A stretch of 64,000 nt of DNA from JAXMEB01 sp046348545 (GCA_046348545.1 JAXMEB010000007.1:14122-78121); one strand, 5' to 3'. Positions 1 to 8,648 are shown, counted from the first letter of the stretch. Numbers and translations are program-made. The notes: generated from the letters alone by a model not told the origin.

Positions 1-123
1 AAAATGCCTTGCTACGCCTACAAGCACACCTGATTGGTGCAAAAACTTTGCCTCTATTTCTTGAAGTGCCTCTTTCTGCCACTGGAAAAATGGCCAGTCA
101 CTTTGTTCCCAATTCCATTGCAT
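1..123 (-). CDS. Fic family protein, N-terminal fragment (runs off window edge)
   Basis: Reading leftward from an ATG at 121-123, 41 codons stay open to the window edge. The start (MQWNWEQSDWPFFQWQKEAL) has the tryptophan-rich pattern of the DUF4172 domain that precedes the Fic domain in many bacterial Fic proteins, which attach AMP or similar groups to target proteins. The catalytic HPFxxGNGR loop would lie outside the window, so activity cannot be judged. Only the first part is seen; the family call rests on a short but distinctive stretch. Confidence 0.6.
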   Translation of the reverse strand, partial: MQWNWEQSDWPFFQWQKEALQEIEAKFLHQSGVLVGVARHF

Positions 124-212
124 GAGTTAAAACCTCTCTATTTATAACTCACAAAATAGCATACTTATGAGCTATAAATCCAATGCTTATAACTCAGAGG
201 ATATACACTTGA

Positions 213-252
213 TTGACATCCTCCGGAGCCTAAAGGCTGTGGAGGATGTCAA
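213..252. repeat. Imperfect hairpin, IS200/IS605-like end
   Basis: A 12-bp arm ttgacatcctcc (213-224) pairs with ggaggatgtcaa (241-252); inside it agcc/ggct pair around a TAAA loop. The arm sequence and TAAA loop resemble the subterminal hairpins of IS200/IS605-type elements. No transposase is next to it, so it is a relic, or possibly a terminator between the converging or adjacent leftward genes. Confidence 0.45.
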
Positions 253-319
253 ACTACCCATATACCCTGGCATTTGCCTTTTTCGCCGTAAATGCTGATG
301 ATGTTTGAATTAAACATCA

Positions 320-1123
320 TCACTTCCCGAATAAATATTTGAGACCTTTTGTGAGTGCAATCGGCACCATGCTAACATGATTTTCATCTTCTATAATCTC
401 TAGCTTCGATTTGAAACCTTTATCCTTAGGATATGAGTCATAAAAGGTTTTTAAATCATTTACCATACTGCCTCGTGCATCCTGTTCCATAGAGCCGGCA
501 GCAAAATAAGCTGTGATGTTACTTGAATACCGTAGCTTACTTGATTGCTTCAATATTTCGCCTTTCTCAACCCATAACGAAGGCGAGAGTATGATGTATT
601 TATCGAAAATATCAGAATGCTCCAGCATCATCCAAGTGGCAAATAATCCAGCTTGAGAATGGCCTACTAAAGCTCTTTCATTTGACGTTCTATATGTTTG
701 GCTGATATACGGAATTAACTCTTTTTCTATAAAATCTTTGAACTTTGAACTGCCGCCTGTTAGCTGGCTAAGCCCCTTATATTCATGGTCGCCACCTTCA
801 AAGTCGTCTTTTCCTTGCGCCACTTGAATCGGAATGTAATCCCTGGCACGATTTTTTGTCCACTGATACCAAAATTCCTTGGAGTTCGTTGTAGTTAAGT
901 CTTGGTTCTGATAGCCAATTCCAACGATAATAAATGGCCTGATAGTGTCATAATTCATCATTGTTCGAGCAATATTTTCAGCCATTCCAAATTCCACATT
1001 GGGATCAAGCAAGTAGAGCACAGGATAGCTTTCTTGATATGAATGATGTCCTTTTGTTTGATATCCTTCTGGAAGGCTTACCGATAATTTATAAGCAATG
1101 TTGTTTTCTTTTGAAGTAATAAG
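320..1123 (-). pseudogene. Alpha/beta-hydrolase esterase (IroE/BesA-like), main part, cut by IS copy 1
   Basis: The reading frame is open from the IS boundary at 1123 to a TGA at 320-322. It contains a YPVLYLLD strand typical of the PF00756 esterase family, a nucleophile elbow GHSQAG, and a late conserved His in ENHVSM. It lacks an initiation region because IS copy 1 sits at 1124. The first 33 codons lie beyond the IS at 2377-2475 and rejoin in frame. The intact product would be a lipoprotein serine esterase, perhaps acting on siderophore- or lipid-like esters; the substrate is not known. An internal GTG at 1021 could start a truncated protein, but it would miss the first beta strands. Confidence 0.75.
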
Positions 1124-1186
1124 TGACCCGCCCCTGACTTTCCGGACACCTCACTAAGATAGTAAAATCTGTCCTAGAGGTGTTAA

Positions 1187-1501
1187 ATGAGTCAGAAGAA
1201 ATTAGTCAATATTGTGAAGCAGCGTAGCAAATATAGCTTACAATTCAAAGAACAAGCAGTTAAAAGGGCTGAGATCGATGGTATATCCAAAGTAGCTACC
1301 GATCTTGGTTTGTCAGAGAGCGTTATTTATGCCTGGCGGAAAAAGCTAGAGCAAACAGGCATCCCCTTTGAAGACCAGAAGATTCAATCAGCTGAAATGG
1401 CGAGGCTAAAGCGTGAAAACACACGCTTGGCTCAGGAGAATGCTTTCCTAAAAAAGGTGGCAACGTACTTCGCGAAGGACGAAGAGCGAGGTACGAAATG
1501 A
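1187..1501 (+). CDS. IS3-family transposase OrfA, copy 1
   Basis: A 104-residue DNA-binding protein with an N-terminal helix-turn-helix (FKEQAVKRAEIDGISKVATDLGLSE region, about residues 16-45) and a C-terminal leucine-zipper-like helix (about 68-92), the usual layout of OrfA in the IS3 family. It binds the IS ends and regulates transposition. Its stop overlaps the orfB start (ATGA). Near its end, codons ctA AAA AAG give the slippery heptamer A AAA AAG at 1450-1456. Confidence 0.95.
   Translation: MSQKKLVNIVKQRSKYSLQFKEQAVKRAEIDGISKVATDLGLSESVIYAWRKKLEQTGIPFEDQKIQSAEMARLKRENTRLAQENAFLKKVATYFAKDEERGTK
1450..1456 (+). other. Programmed -1 frameshift site (A AAA AAG)
   Basis: The heptamer lies in the correct phase of orfA (ctA AAA AAG). 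The orfB frame is -1 to orfA and has no stop between the heptamer and the orfB ATG at 1498, so a slip makes an OrfAB fusion transposase, as known for IS3-family elements. The same site recurs in copies 2 and 3. Confidence 0.75.
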
Positions 1502-2346
1502 TTAAAGAGAACGAACCATTTTTTGAAACTCGAATGATGTGCCGTGTTCTGTGTGTCTCACGCAGTGGCTATTATGACTGGGTTAAACGAACGCCATCAC
1601 GCCGAGAACAAGAAAATGAGAATTTGGCTGTTCAAATTAAAACCATTTTTGATAATCAAAAACAACGTGTTGGTGCTATCCGAATCACGAAAAGCCTTAG
1701 GAAATCTGGTCTCAAGATTGGCAAGAATCGAGTGGCGCATATTATGCGAAAACAAGGGTGGCGTGCTAAAGGTGCTCGAAAATTTAAAGCAACAACCAAC
1801 AGTAAACATAATCTACCAGTCGCTCCGAATCTGCTTCAGCAAAATTTTGAAGCAAGCAGGCCTAATCAAAAGTGGGTCTCCGACCTCACTTATATTTGGA
1901 CTGAAGAAGGCTGGTTGTATTTGGCTGTTGTGTTAGACCTCTATTCTCGCATGGTTGTGGGGTGGGCAATGGGAGAACGTATGACCGCATCTTTGGTATG
2001 CAATGCTTTGCAAATGGCTCTATGGCGCCGTAAGCACCCTCATGGGGTTATCATTCATTCAGATCGAGGGGTTCAGTATTGCTCAAAGGAATACCAAGCA
2101 CTACTAGCTAAATACAATCTGATTTGCAGCATGAGCAAAAAAGGTGATTGTTATGACAATGGTGCCATGGAAAGCTGGAATGGGAGTCTCAAGGTTGAAG
2201 CTATCCACGGTGAGTGCTTCAAAACGCGCCAGGAAGCCATGCAGCATGTTTTCGATTACATCGATGTCTATTATAATCGTCAGCGCCTTCATTCTAAATT
2301 GGGCTATTTGAGCCCCGTTGAGTTTGAAGGCAAAATAGTCGCTTAG
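1498..2346 (+). CDS. IS3-family transposase OrfB, copy 1
   Basis: A 282-residue DDE integrase-type transposase. The HTH_21 region (about 35-90) precedes an rve integrase core with the Asp of WVSDLTY, the Asp of HSDRGVQY and the Glu of MESWNGSLK, the three metal-binding residues, and a C-terminal YNRQRLHSKLGYLSP block. Length and motifs are normal for the family. It is expressed either from its own ATG, coupled to orfA, or as an OrfAB frameshift fusion. Confidence 0.95.
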   Translation: MIKENEPFFETRMMCRVLCVSRSGYYDWVKRTPSRREQENENLAVQIKTIFDNQKQRVGAIRITKSLRKSGLKIGKNRVAHIMRKQGWRAKGARKFKATTNSKHNLPVAPNLLQQNFEASRPNQKWVSDLTYIWTEEGWLYLAVVLDLYSRMVVGWAMGERMTASLVCNALQMALWRRKHPHGVIIHSDRGVQYCSKEYQALLAKYNLICSMSKKGDCYDNGAMESWNGSLKVEAIHGECFKTRQEAMQHVFDYIDVYYNRQRLHSKLGYLSPVEFEGKIVA

Positions 2347-2376
2347 TGTCCTGTCCGTTTTTTCGGGGGAAGGTCA

Positions 2377-2475
2377 AAGCCTTATTTCAGTGTTAGGCAA
2401 AGTGATTGGAGACTCAGGCCGATGAGTGCAAGCGCTTAAAATCAGAAGTCCTATAAGGCAGATTATCTTTTTCAT
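2377..2475 (-). pseudogene. N-terminus of the interrupted lipoprotein esterase
   Basis: The ATG at 2473-2475 follows a good ribosome-binding site (GAGGA). The 33 codons encode a lipoprotein signal peptide (KKIICLIGLLILSAC, with LSAC as the lipobox, Cys16) and a short linker ending at the IS. Removing IS copy 1 and one AAG duplicate fuses this in frame to the esterase frame at 320-1123. The intact gene thus encoded a secreted, probably outer-membrane-anchored esterase. Confidence 0.8.
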
Positions 2476-2540
2476 ATTTTAATTTCCTCATGAATTGATG
2501 GCTTTCCATATTCTGACGCGCTCGCTATTACTCCAAGGAC

Positions 2541-3980
2541 CTAATTTTTTTCCAAAAAATCTACAATATCGACGATACGATAAAAATAAGGATTTGTGGC
2601 GACAGAAGAGGCAACACCGCTTAAATGAAACAGCACCGCTACTTTTGCAAATCCCTTTGGAGCCTTTAATCTTGATATCTTATCTTGCATTTCAGAAATG
2701 ATTTCGCCAGTTATTTCACGTTTTTTGAATTTGAATTCACAAATAAACAAGCTGTTCGTTTTGGTTTGCACTAGATAATCAATTTGGCAACCTTGTTGAG
2801 TGGTTGTTTTCGTCTGCCTATAAGGGCCCTGGCGCACAATATCAACAGGTGCAATGCCTAGTTTTTGGAGCAACAGCGAACGATTTTGTAGCAGTAGCGC
2901 CTCAAGCTGCAATCCCATATGCGTTTCAAATCCAGGCATGCTAGATAGCGGCACTTGCTCGAATCCTCCATCAGCAATAGCCCCCAAATTCGGCTCAATG
3001 ACTTTTAGATAAAACCTCATATATGGGTCTGAAATTCTATATAAGCTTTGCTTCAAGGGTTCCGCTGTTTTAAATGACCATAAGGATTGCTTAACCACAA
3101 AACCAGCCACAATAAGATGATTCATCAGTTGGCTTAGCGTACCGCTGTGAGCAAATTCTATGCTCTGCCTTATTTCTGATAGAGTTCTGGCACCTTCTTT
3201 AAGGCTATCTAGGATTTTTTTATATGTAACACCCTTGCCATTAAAAAGGTCATGAAAAATGCGATCGAATTCAGTGACAAGTAAGCCGTTTTTTTCAAAG
3301 GCAAGTTGCTTGATATTATCATCAGCCGTCATACCAGAACTAAATTGCTCCAAATACCATGGAACACCACCAACAATGCTGAGCAGCTTATACATATCAT
3401 AATGTGAAAGCTGCATGCCAAGAGCCCTTAAGAACTCTGCGCTTTCAGGAATCGATAAGGGTTCTAAGCTGATAGTTAAATTGATGCGACCAAAGAATGC
3501 CGTGCTCTTTAGGATATTTTCCTCGATCCAGGTTGATACTGATCCACAAAACACAAGCAACACATGCATCGCTTGCTTATCCCACCAAGCCTTGAGCTTA
3601 GGGATAAAGCTAGGGTCTTTTGATCCCATCCACGAAATCTCATCAAGCAGGATAATATCTCCTGGCTTAATATGAAGACTCAAATGCTCAAAGGCGTCGC
3701 TCCAATCCAAGAAAGTCATAGGCGGGATTTTTAGTAGCAATGCTAACTGGCGTGCAAAATTATCCCTTTGTTGTTGGGCAGAAATGCCATCTTCTGGCGC
3801 AAGACCTGCGAAACTCCAAAATGTTTGCGCATTAGATATTTTAGCAAATTCCCCTATAAGCCTGCTTTTTCCAATTCTTCTTCGTCCTTTTACAACGACA
3901 AGGCTGGATATTTTTTTCTTATACAGCGCTTTTAGTCGCTCTAGTTCGGCGTTTCGGCCAATAAATACGGAATTGGACAT
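2541..3980 (-). CDS. AAA ATPase of the ATPase_2/DUF234 family
   Basis: About 479 residues from the ATG at 3980, which has GAGG five bases upstream; an earlier in-frame start exists at 4040 but its extra residues look non-coding. The N-terminus has the family signature FIGRNAELERL, a P-loop GRRRIGKSRLI (about residues 31-41), and a Walker B-like IILLDEISW. A winged-helix section and a C-terminal DUF234 nuclease-like part (CQIDYLVQTK, FICEFKFKKRE) follow. The D...E.K pattern of the C-terminus resembles PD-(D/E)xK nucleases. The family is widespread and its cell role is unclear; it may work on DNA or as a defence or mobile-element passenger. It stands alone. Confidence 0.8.
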   Translation of the reverse strand: MSNSVFIGRNAELERLKALYKKKISSLVVVKGRRRIGKSRLIGEFAKISNAQTFWSFAGLAPEDGISAQQQRDNFARQLALLLKIPPMTFLDWSDAFEHLSLHIKPGDIILLDEISWMGSKDPSFIPKLKAWWDKQAMHVLLVFCGSVSTWIEENILKSTAFFGRINLTISLEPLSIPESAEFLRALGMQLSHYDMYKLLSIVGGVPWYLEQFSSGMTADDNIKQLAFEKNGLLVTEFDRIFHDLFNGKGVTYKKILDSLKEGARTLSEIRQSIEFAHSGTLSQLMNHLIVAGFVVKQSLWSFKTAEPLKQSLYRISDPYMRFYLKVIEPNLGAIADGGFEQVPLSSMPGFETHMGLQLEALLLQNRSLLLQKLGIAPVDIVRQGPYRQTKTTTQQGCQIDYLVQTKTNSLFICEFKFKKREITGEIISEMQDKISRLKAPKGFAKVAVLFHLSGVASSVATNPYFYRIVDIVDFLEKN

Positions 3981-4192
3981 GGCAACCTCAAATATGCTCA
4001 AGATGATATATATCGTATTTCGAGCATATGGTAAAGTCAATATTAAATGCTCAAAACGGTATTATCGGCTTTTTGAGATTTGGTGATACTACAAATAAGC
4101 AAATAAACACTGGCAATGCTGCCAGACTAGTCGCTCATTTTCGGAGGAGGGGGCTATCAATTTCCAGTAGGCTGAATATAAATTTATTATAT

Positions 4193-4297
4193 CTAGCCCA
4201 CTAAAAACGCCCCTATGCGCGCATTATCATCAATTAAGCCAATCAAGCAAGTCGAATCAGCAGGTTATTTCAGAACTAGATTTTATTAGTGGGCTAG
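4193..4297. mobile_element. MITE-like inverted-repeat element
   Basis: Perfect 12-bp inverted repeats, CTAGCCCACTAA at 4193-4204 and TTAGTGGGCTAG at 4286-4297, enclose about 80 bp without coding potential; both outer flanks are AT-rich and partly similar. This looks like a small non-autonomous element or a long regulatory hairpin. The rest of the gap 3981-4379 holds no gene that I can support. Confidence 0.45.
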
Positions 4298-4379
4298 GTA
4301 TAAATTAATTATATAAGGTGTCCACTAAATCAAGGGAGGATCATAATAATATCCTATTGCCTGCCTATCACTTCAAAAC

Positions 4380-5384
4380 TTAATGCCGAAAAACATATTT
4401 AGAATCAGCGTAAGATTTATTTTCTAGATTGTATTTATTTTTTAGATATGGACCACAATATTCTTCTAATATTTTTGCTGCAAGAGAGGCAATAACCTCG
4501 TCACGTCTACGTAAGGGTTCTTTAGATTTGCAGGTATGAATGCTGATAATAGCTTTATTTTGATCATCAAACTCAATGTACGCTGTATCATTTCGGATAC
4601 CACCTATTGCACCTTGTTTTGATCCAAATGTATGAGGTGCTAGGATTGATGCACCAGCCTTGATAACCCTATCCCCAGTTAGACATCTGTTCATTGTTGA
4701 AAAAATAAATTCTTTTGCTTGAGAAATCCATTCTACTTCTTGCTTTTCAATAAGTAGTTTTAATAAATTTGCCATCATTTCAGGTGTACAGCTGTCCGTT
4801 TCTGATTGAACCATACTGTTTTCAGTGATTCTAAATGAGTACCCCCATATAAATTCGTAAATTGTTTTAAAAATATTTGAAATGGATTTACTCTGCGATA
4901 AACTAAAATATTCTGACAGCAATTCCTTTGAAGAATAAGATAAATTAAATCCGTTTAAATCGAGGTGATTGATGAATGCATTTATCTTTTTTGTGCCGCC
5001 TACTAAATTTAATAATACGTCTGTAGAGGTATTATCACTTTCAGTTAACATATAGGTGAGCAGCTCTCTTATCGTTCTTTTTTCTGTTGTTATCCAAGGT
5101 ATGAAGAAAAAACGATCTAGCGTATTTGTTGGGCGACCTGGCGAAAAATCATGATTTTCAATATCCACCCGTTGATCTAATTCTAAATTATTTTCTTTAT
5201 ACACTTTAAAAAGAACAAATAAAGCAATAGCAATTTTTTTAGTACTTGCCATAGGAAGCATCTTTTGGGAGCAATATGCATCCTCATGTATAACTTCCCC
5301 TTGTGCGTTCAAAAAGTAAAATTTTAATCCTAACTCCGCTTCTTCTCCTAAAGCGCTTTTACTTTTTTCGAACTGATGTAACAT
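4380..5384 (-). CDS. Class A beta-lactamase-like serine hydrolase
   Basis: A 334-residue protein with the serine active-site motif STKK (Ser47, Lys50), the SDN motif (116-118) and a third box KQG (256-258), where true class A enzymes have KTG or KSG. The segment TPEMMANLL (about 200-208) is typical of the beta-lactamase2 fold (PF13354). There is no visible N-terminal signal peptide, unusual for an enzyme that acts on periplasmic beta-lactams. It may be a cytoplasmic or non-classically exported hydrolase or a degenerate lactamase. The fold is clear; resistance should not be assumed. Confidence 0.75.
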   Translation of the reverse strand: MLHQFEKSKSALGEEAELGLKFYFLNAQGEVIHEDAYCSQKMLPMASTKKIAIALFVLFKVYKENNLELDQRVDIENHDFSPGRPTNTLDRFFFIPWITTEKRTIRELLTYMLTESDNTSTDVLLNLVGGTKKINAFINHLDLNGFNLSYSSKELLSEYFSLSQSKSISNIFKTIYEFIWGYSFRITENSMVQSETDSCTPEMMANLLKLLIEKQEVEWISQAKEFIFSTMNRCLTGDRVIKAGASILAPHTFGSKQGAIGGIRNDTAYIEFDDQNKAIISIHTCKSKEPLRRRDEVIASLAAKILEEYCGPYLKNKYNLENKSYADSKYVFRH

Positions 5385-5475
5385 ACAATTCCTTATCTAA
5401 GTTTCATTAAATTCCATTAAAGTTTGGTTTCCATCGCTATATCGAACTCATTGAAAGCGAAACTAATAAACCCAC

Positions 5476-5829
5476 TGAATCGCCCCGGAACTGTCGGAGA
5501 CGGTTTAAATTTCATCATGCTGCCAGAACTATTGTAGCCTGTCGATAAAAATTCTCCTCAAATTCAGCTCGGGGTACTACGTTACCAATTGAGCTCAGAA
5601 GCCGTCGGTTATTAAACCACTCAACCCATGCTAAAGTCTCATATTCCACGCGCTCAATATTTTTCCAGAGCCCTAACCTATGAATGGTTTCAGCCAATGC
5701 ATTGTCATAAGAATCACCGGTGCTACCAACAGAGGCACTACAACCAGCCTCTTCAAGCCGCTCCATGAGGGGAGTCTGGCCCTTGGGTGCCTTTCGCGTA
5801 GGCTGGTAACAACTACGCTCAGGAAGCAC
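5476..5829 (-). mobile_element. Relic of a second IS3-family element (IS407-like end)
   Basis: The sequence TGAATCGCCCCGG at 5476 resembles the terminal repeat TGAACCGCCCCGG of IS407-group IS3 elements, and a transposase C-terminus reads towards it from the right. No matching left end or orfA is present, so only the last third of the element survives. Confidence 0.65.
5515..5829 (-). pseudogene. IS3-family OrfB C-terminal fragment with internal deletion
   Basis: From about residue 20 the frame matches the end of IS407-type OrfB: GSTGDSYDNALAETI with the catalytic Glu, then WVEWFNNRRLLSSIGNVVP. The usual block between AETI and HR (GLYKTEVI in relatives) is missing: AETI runs straight into HRLGLWKNIE. 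The first residues are out of frame with the family, so the gene is broken at both ends and inside. Confidence 0.8.
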
Positions 5830-5903
5830 TGGCCAGGCAATTTAGGTCCATAATAGTTTAATTGCACGTTTAGTTTTTGTTTATATTCAATAAGTTACCA
5901 TTT

Positions 5904-6023
5904 ATGTTTATTCAGGGCGAAAGAGTTGATTATCTAAATACTGAAGAAATAATTAATCGCATTTTTGGGGATTCAATGCATGAAAAACGGCAAAAATCAT
6001 TGGCCAATGTGAAAGGTATATGA
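5904..6023 (+). pseudogene. Short open frame, possible transposase or gene remnant
   Basis: A 39-codon frame with a charged, protein-like composition (VDYLNTEEIINRIFGDSMHE is its core). The IFGDSMHEKR stretch is reminiscent of N-termini of some transposases, but I cannot assign a family. It lies between an IS3 relic and an IS insertion, a place where gene debris is expected. Little else is seen between 5830 and 6141. Confidence 0.25.
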
Positions 6024-6141
6024 TAAATTTTGTGAAATCGCTGTCGACAGGGCAGATTGAAAAACTAATTCTAACCAACAAGAAGGCACTACCAGCACCG
6101 TTTCCCATATGCTCTGCCACCGTCTGTGATTAAGGCATATT

Positions 6142-6148
6142 ATGGAAT
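6142..6148 (+). pseudogene. First codons of a small membrane-protein gene cut by IS copy 2
   Basis: ATG GAA T precedes the IS. An AAGG ribosome-binding site lies at 6133-6135 region. Excising the IS and one AAT duplicate joins it in frame to the frame that continues at 7402, giving a start MELIFKMDISEALKVYYSFS. Confidence 0.5.
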
Positions 6149-6211
6149 TGACCCGCCCCTGACTTTCCGGACACCTCACTAAGATAGTAAAATCTGTCCT
6201 AGAGGTGTTAA

Positions 6212-6526
6212 ATGAGTCAGAAGAAATTAGTCAATATTGTGAAGCAGCGTAGCAAATATAGCTTACAATTCAAAGAACAAGCAGTTAAAAGGGCTGAGAT
6301 CGATGGTATATCCAAAGTAGCTACCGATCTTGGTTTGTCAGAGAGCGTTATTTATGCCTGGCGGAAAAAGCTAGAGCAAACAGGCATCCCCTTTGAAGAC
6401 CAGAAGATTCAATCAGCTGAAATGGCGAGGCTAAAGCGTGAAAACACACGCTTGGCTCAGGAGAATGCTTTCCTAAAAAAGGTGGCAACGTACTTCGCGA
6501 AGGACGAAGAGCGAGGTACGAAATGA
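6212..6526 (+). CDS. IS3-family transposase OrfA, copy 2
   Basis: The protein is the same 104 residues as OrfA of copy 1, with the HTH and zipper helix and the slippery A AAA AAG near its end. Confidence 0.95.
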   Translation: MSQKKLVNIVKQRSKYSLQFKEQAVKRAEIDGISKVATDLGLSESVIYAWRKKLEQTGIPFEDQKIQSAEMARLKRENTRLAQENAFLKKVATYFAKDEERGTK

Positions 6527-7371
6527 TTAAAGAGAACGAACCATTTTTTGAAACTCGAATGATGTGCCGTGTTCTGTGTGTCTCACGCAGTGGCTATTAT
6601 GACTGGGTTAAACGAACGCCATCACGCCGAGAACAAGAAAATGAGAATTTGGCTGTTCAAATTAAAACCATTTTTGATAATCAAAAACAACGTGTTGGTG
6701 CTATCCGAATCACGAAAAGCCTTAGGAAATCTGGTCTCAAGATTGGCAAGAATCGAGTGGCGCATATTATGCGAAAACAAGGGTGGCGTGCTAAAGGTGC
6801 TCGAAAATTTAAAGCAACAACCAACAGTAAACATAATCTACCAGTCGCTCCGAATCTGCTTCAGCAAAATTTTGAAGCAAGCAGGCCTAATCAAAAGTGG
6901 GTCTCCGACCTCACTTATATTTGGACTGAAGAAGGCTGGTTGTATTTGGCTGTTGTGTTAGACCTCTATTCTCGCATGGTTGTGGGGTGGGCAATGGGAG
7001 AACGTATGACCGCATCTTTGGTATGCAATGCTTTGCAAATGGCTCTATGGCGCCGTAAGCACCCTCATGGGGTTATCATTCATTCAGATCGAGGGGTTCA
7101 GTATTGCTCAAAGGAATACCAAGCACTACTAGCTAAATACAATCTGATTTGCAGCATGAGCAAAAAAGGTGATTGTTATGACAATGGTGCCATGGAAAGC
7201 TGGAATGGGAGTCTCAAGGTTGAAGCTATCCACGGTGAGTGCTTCAAAACGCGCCAGGAAGCCATGCAGCATGTTTTCGATTACATCGATGTCTATTATA
7301 ATCGTCAGCGCCTTCATTCTAAATTGGGCTATTTGAGCCCCGTTGAGTTTGAAGGCAAAATAGTCGCTTAG
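6523..7371 (+). CDS. IS3-family transposase OrfB, copy 2
   Basis: The protein is the same 282 residues as OrfB of copy 1, with an intact DDE triad, so this copy should still be active. Confidence 0.95.
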   Translation: MIKENEPFFETRMMCRVLCVSRSGYYDWVKRTPSRREQENENLAVQIKTIFDNQKQRVGAIRITKSLRKSGLKIGKNRVAHIMRKQGWRAKGARKFKATTNSKHNLPVAPNLLQQNFEASRPNQKWVSDLTYIWTEEGWLYLAVVLDLYSRMVVGWAMGERMTASLVCNALQMALWRRKHPHGVIIHSDRGVQYCSKEYQALLAKYNLICSMSKKGDCYDNGAMESWNGSLKVEAIHGECFKTRQEAMQHVFDYIDVYYNRQRLHSKLGYLSPVEFEGKIVA

Positions 7372-7401
7372 TGTCCTGTCCGTTTTTTCGGGGGAAGGTC
7401 A

Positions 7402-7697
7402 AATTGATATTTAAAATGGATATCTCTGAAGCTTTAAAGGTTTACTATTCATTTTCATATATATTTGTTTTTATATCCATAATTTATTTGGTGTTCAAGA
7501 AATCAAAAAAATATAATAGACTTTCTGAGGGGTTTCAAATCTCTCTTTTGCTTCTCAAAGAGCTTCTGTTGCGAGGAAGACGGTTTAAATCTGACATAAC
7601 GAGCGAAACTTTACGCCGGTTATGTCAGAGGAGCCATAGAAGTGACAGACTAAACATCCAAACTGCGCATGTTATAAAATGTGCTGAATATGCATAG
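7402..7697 (+). pseudogene. Small single-span membrane protein, body, cut by IS copy 2
   Basis: The frame carries a hydrophobic helix (FSYIFVFISIIYLVFKK) followed by a basic tail. Its own ribosome-binding site and first codons lie left of the IS at 6133-6148; an ATG at 7416 could restart it but without a clear ribosome-binding site. The last 40 residues (from RGRRF onward) are basic and may be read-through into unrelated DNA. That DNA holds an inverted repeat, gacataac (7595-7602 region) against gttatgtc. No family recognised. Confidence 0.4.
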
Positions 7698-7831
7698 GCA
7701 ATAATTAATTAATAGAGGCCTCATGCTGACCATGAAAGCATTCCCGAGTATAGGCATTCTCAGGAACCAGGATCTTACTCCTGCCCGACCCACATGCACA
7801 AGACCAGACTAAAGCTAATCAGGTTTTCCCC

Positions 7832-8585
7832 TTAACATCGCTGGGGCTCAGGATAGCGAAAATACTCCCAGTTCAAATCAAAATGTTCTGAAATCATGAT
7901 GCAACCATCGGTTAACGCTTCGACTGGATTAGCAGGAAGCTTCAAAAATCGATCTGGGATAAACTGCAAAACTATCTTTTCATGATGATTGCTAATACAA
8001 TTTAATATCAAATCTAACTCACAAGGTTTGGTTGCTATGATATCTTTCACATACAAAATTTGATCATTTATTTGATAAACAACCAACACATCAAGCTCTT
8101 CGAGATAACAAACAGGCATATGTAATGCATTAAGTGTCGCAACCGTGATTTCATTGACAATACTAAACATCTTTGAAAGTGGCACCCTATTTTGGTAGTG
8201 ATTTTGCAAAATTAACAAGTCACGCGGATCATCCAAATCAAGTATTCGCGATTTATTTTTTTGCGCGTTTTGCTTGGAATAAGCATAAATGAAATCGTAT
8301 TCTTTCACTACTTTAAAACCAAATTGTTCATACAAATATGGCTTATCTGTGAACAAAAAAGCAAAATCAAAATGCTGCTTCACTTCATCAAGTGCTTCTT
8401 GCATCAATTGCTTGAAGTGCCCCTTTCGCCGGAATTCGTTTTTCGTGCAAATCCCATGTAAGGCTGCTGCTCGAAACGAATTCTCTTGAATGATAAAATC
8501 AAATGGTAATAATCCTACATGTGCTATCACTTCATTATTATGCTTAATGACAAATGGCGTTGAACTTCTATCCCAATAAGCATTG
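7832..8585 (-). pseudogene. GNAT N-acetyltransferase, main part, cut by IS copy 3
   Basis: The frame reads from the IS boundary to a stop at 7832. It has the GNAT core: a beta strand HVGLLPFDF, then HGICTKNEFRRKGHFKQLM with the acetyl-CoA pyrophosphate-binding R-x-x-G-H/x signature, and YLYEQFGFKVV at the end of the fold, with a C-terminal extension as in Eis-like proteins. The first 36 codons lie beyond the IS at 9839-9948. Removing IS copy 3 and one TTG gives an intact gene of about 287 residues. The acceptor substrate is unknown. Confidence 0.8.
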
Positions 8586-8648
8586 TGACCCGCCCCTGAC
8601 TTTCCGGACACCTCACTAAGATAGTAAAATCTGTCCTAGAGGTGTTAA

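Larger units (their letters stand above)
1124..2376 (+). mobile_element. IS3-family insertion sequence, copy 1
   Basis: The element is 1253 bp, running from TGACCCGCCCCTGA to GGGGGAAGGTCA. The ends form imperfect inverted repeats (TGACCCGCCCC against TGACCTTCCCC, then CGGACA on both sides). AAG at 1121-1123 and 2377-2379 is a 3-bp target duplication. It carries orfA and orfB and is base-for-base the same as the copies at 6149-7401 and 8586-9838, as far as comparison by eye shows. Identity of three copies argues for recent transposition. Confidence 0.95.
6149..7401 (+). mobile_element. IS3-family insertion sequence, copy 2
   Basis: This 1253-bp copy matches copy 1 in sequence, with TGACCC and GGTCA ends. 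AAT at 6146-6148 and 7402-7404 is its target duplication. It lies in the same orientation as copies 1 and 3, so recombination between copies would delete the DNA between them. Confidence 0.95.

Noticed and set aside
1544..1936. Overlapping frames inside the IS3 transposase genes (also in copies 2 and 3)
   Set aside because: They are out-of-frame shadows of orfB, which has all catalytic motifs.
7595..7630. Integron attC site at the gacataac/gttatgtc inverted repeat
   Set aside because: The arms do not fit the RYYYAAC/GTTRRRY core and no integrase is nearby.
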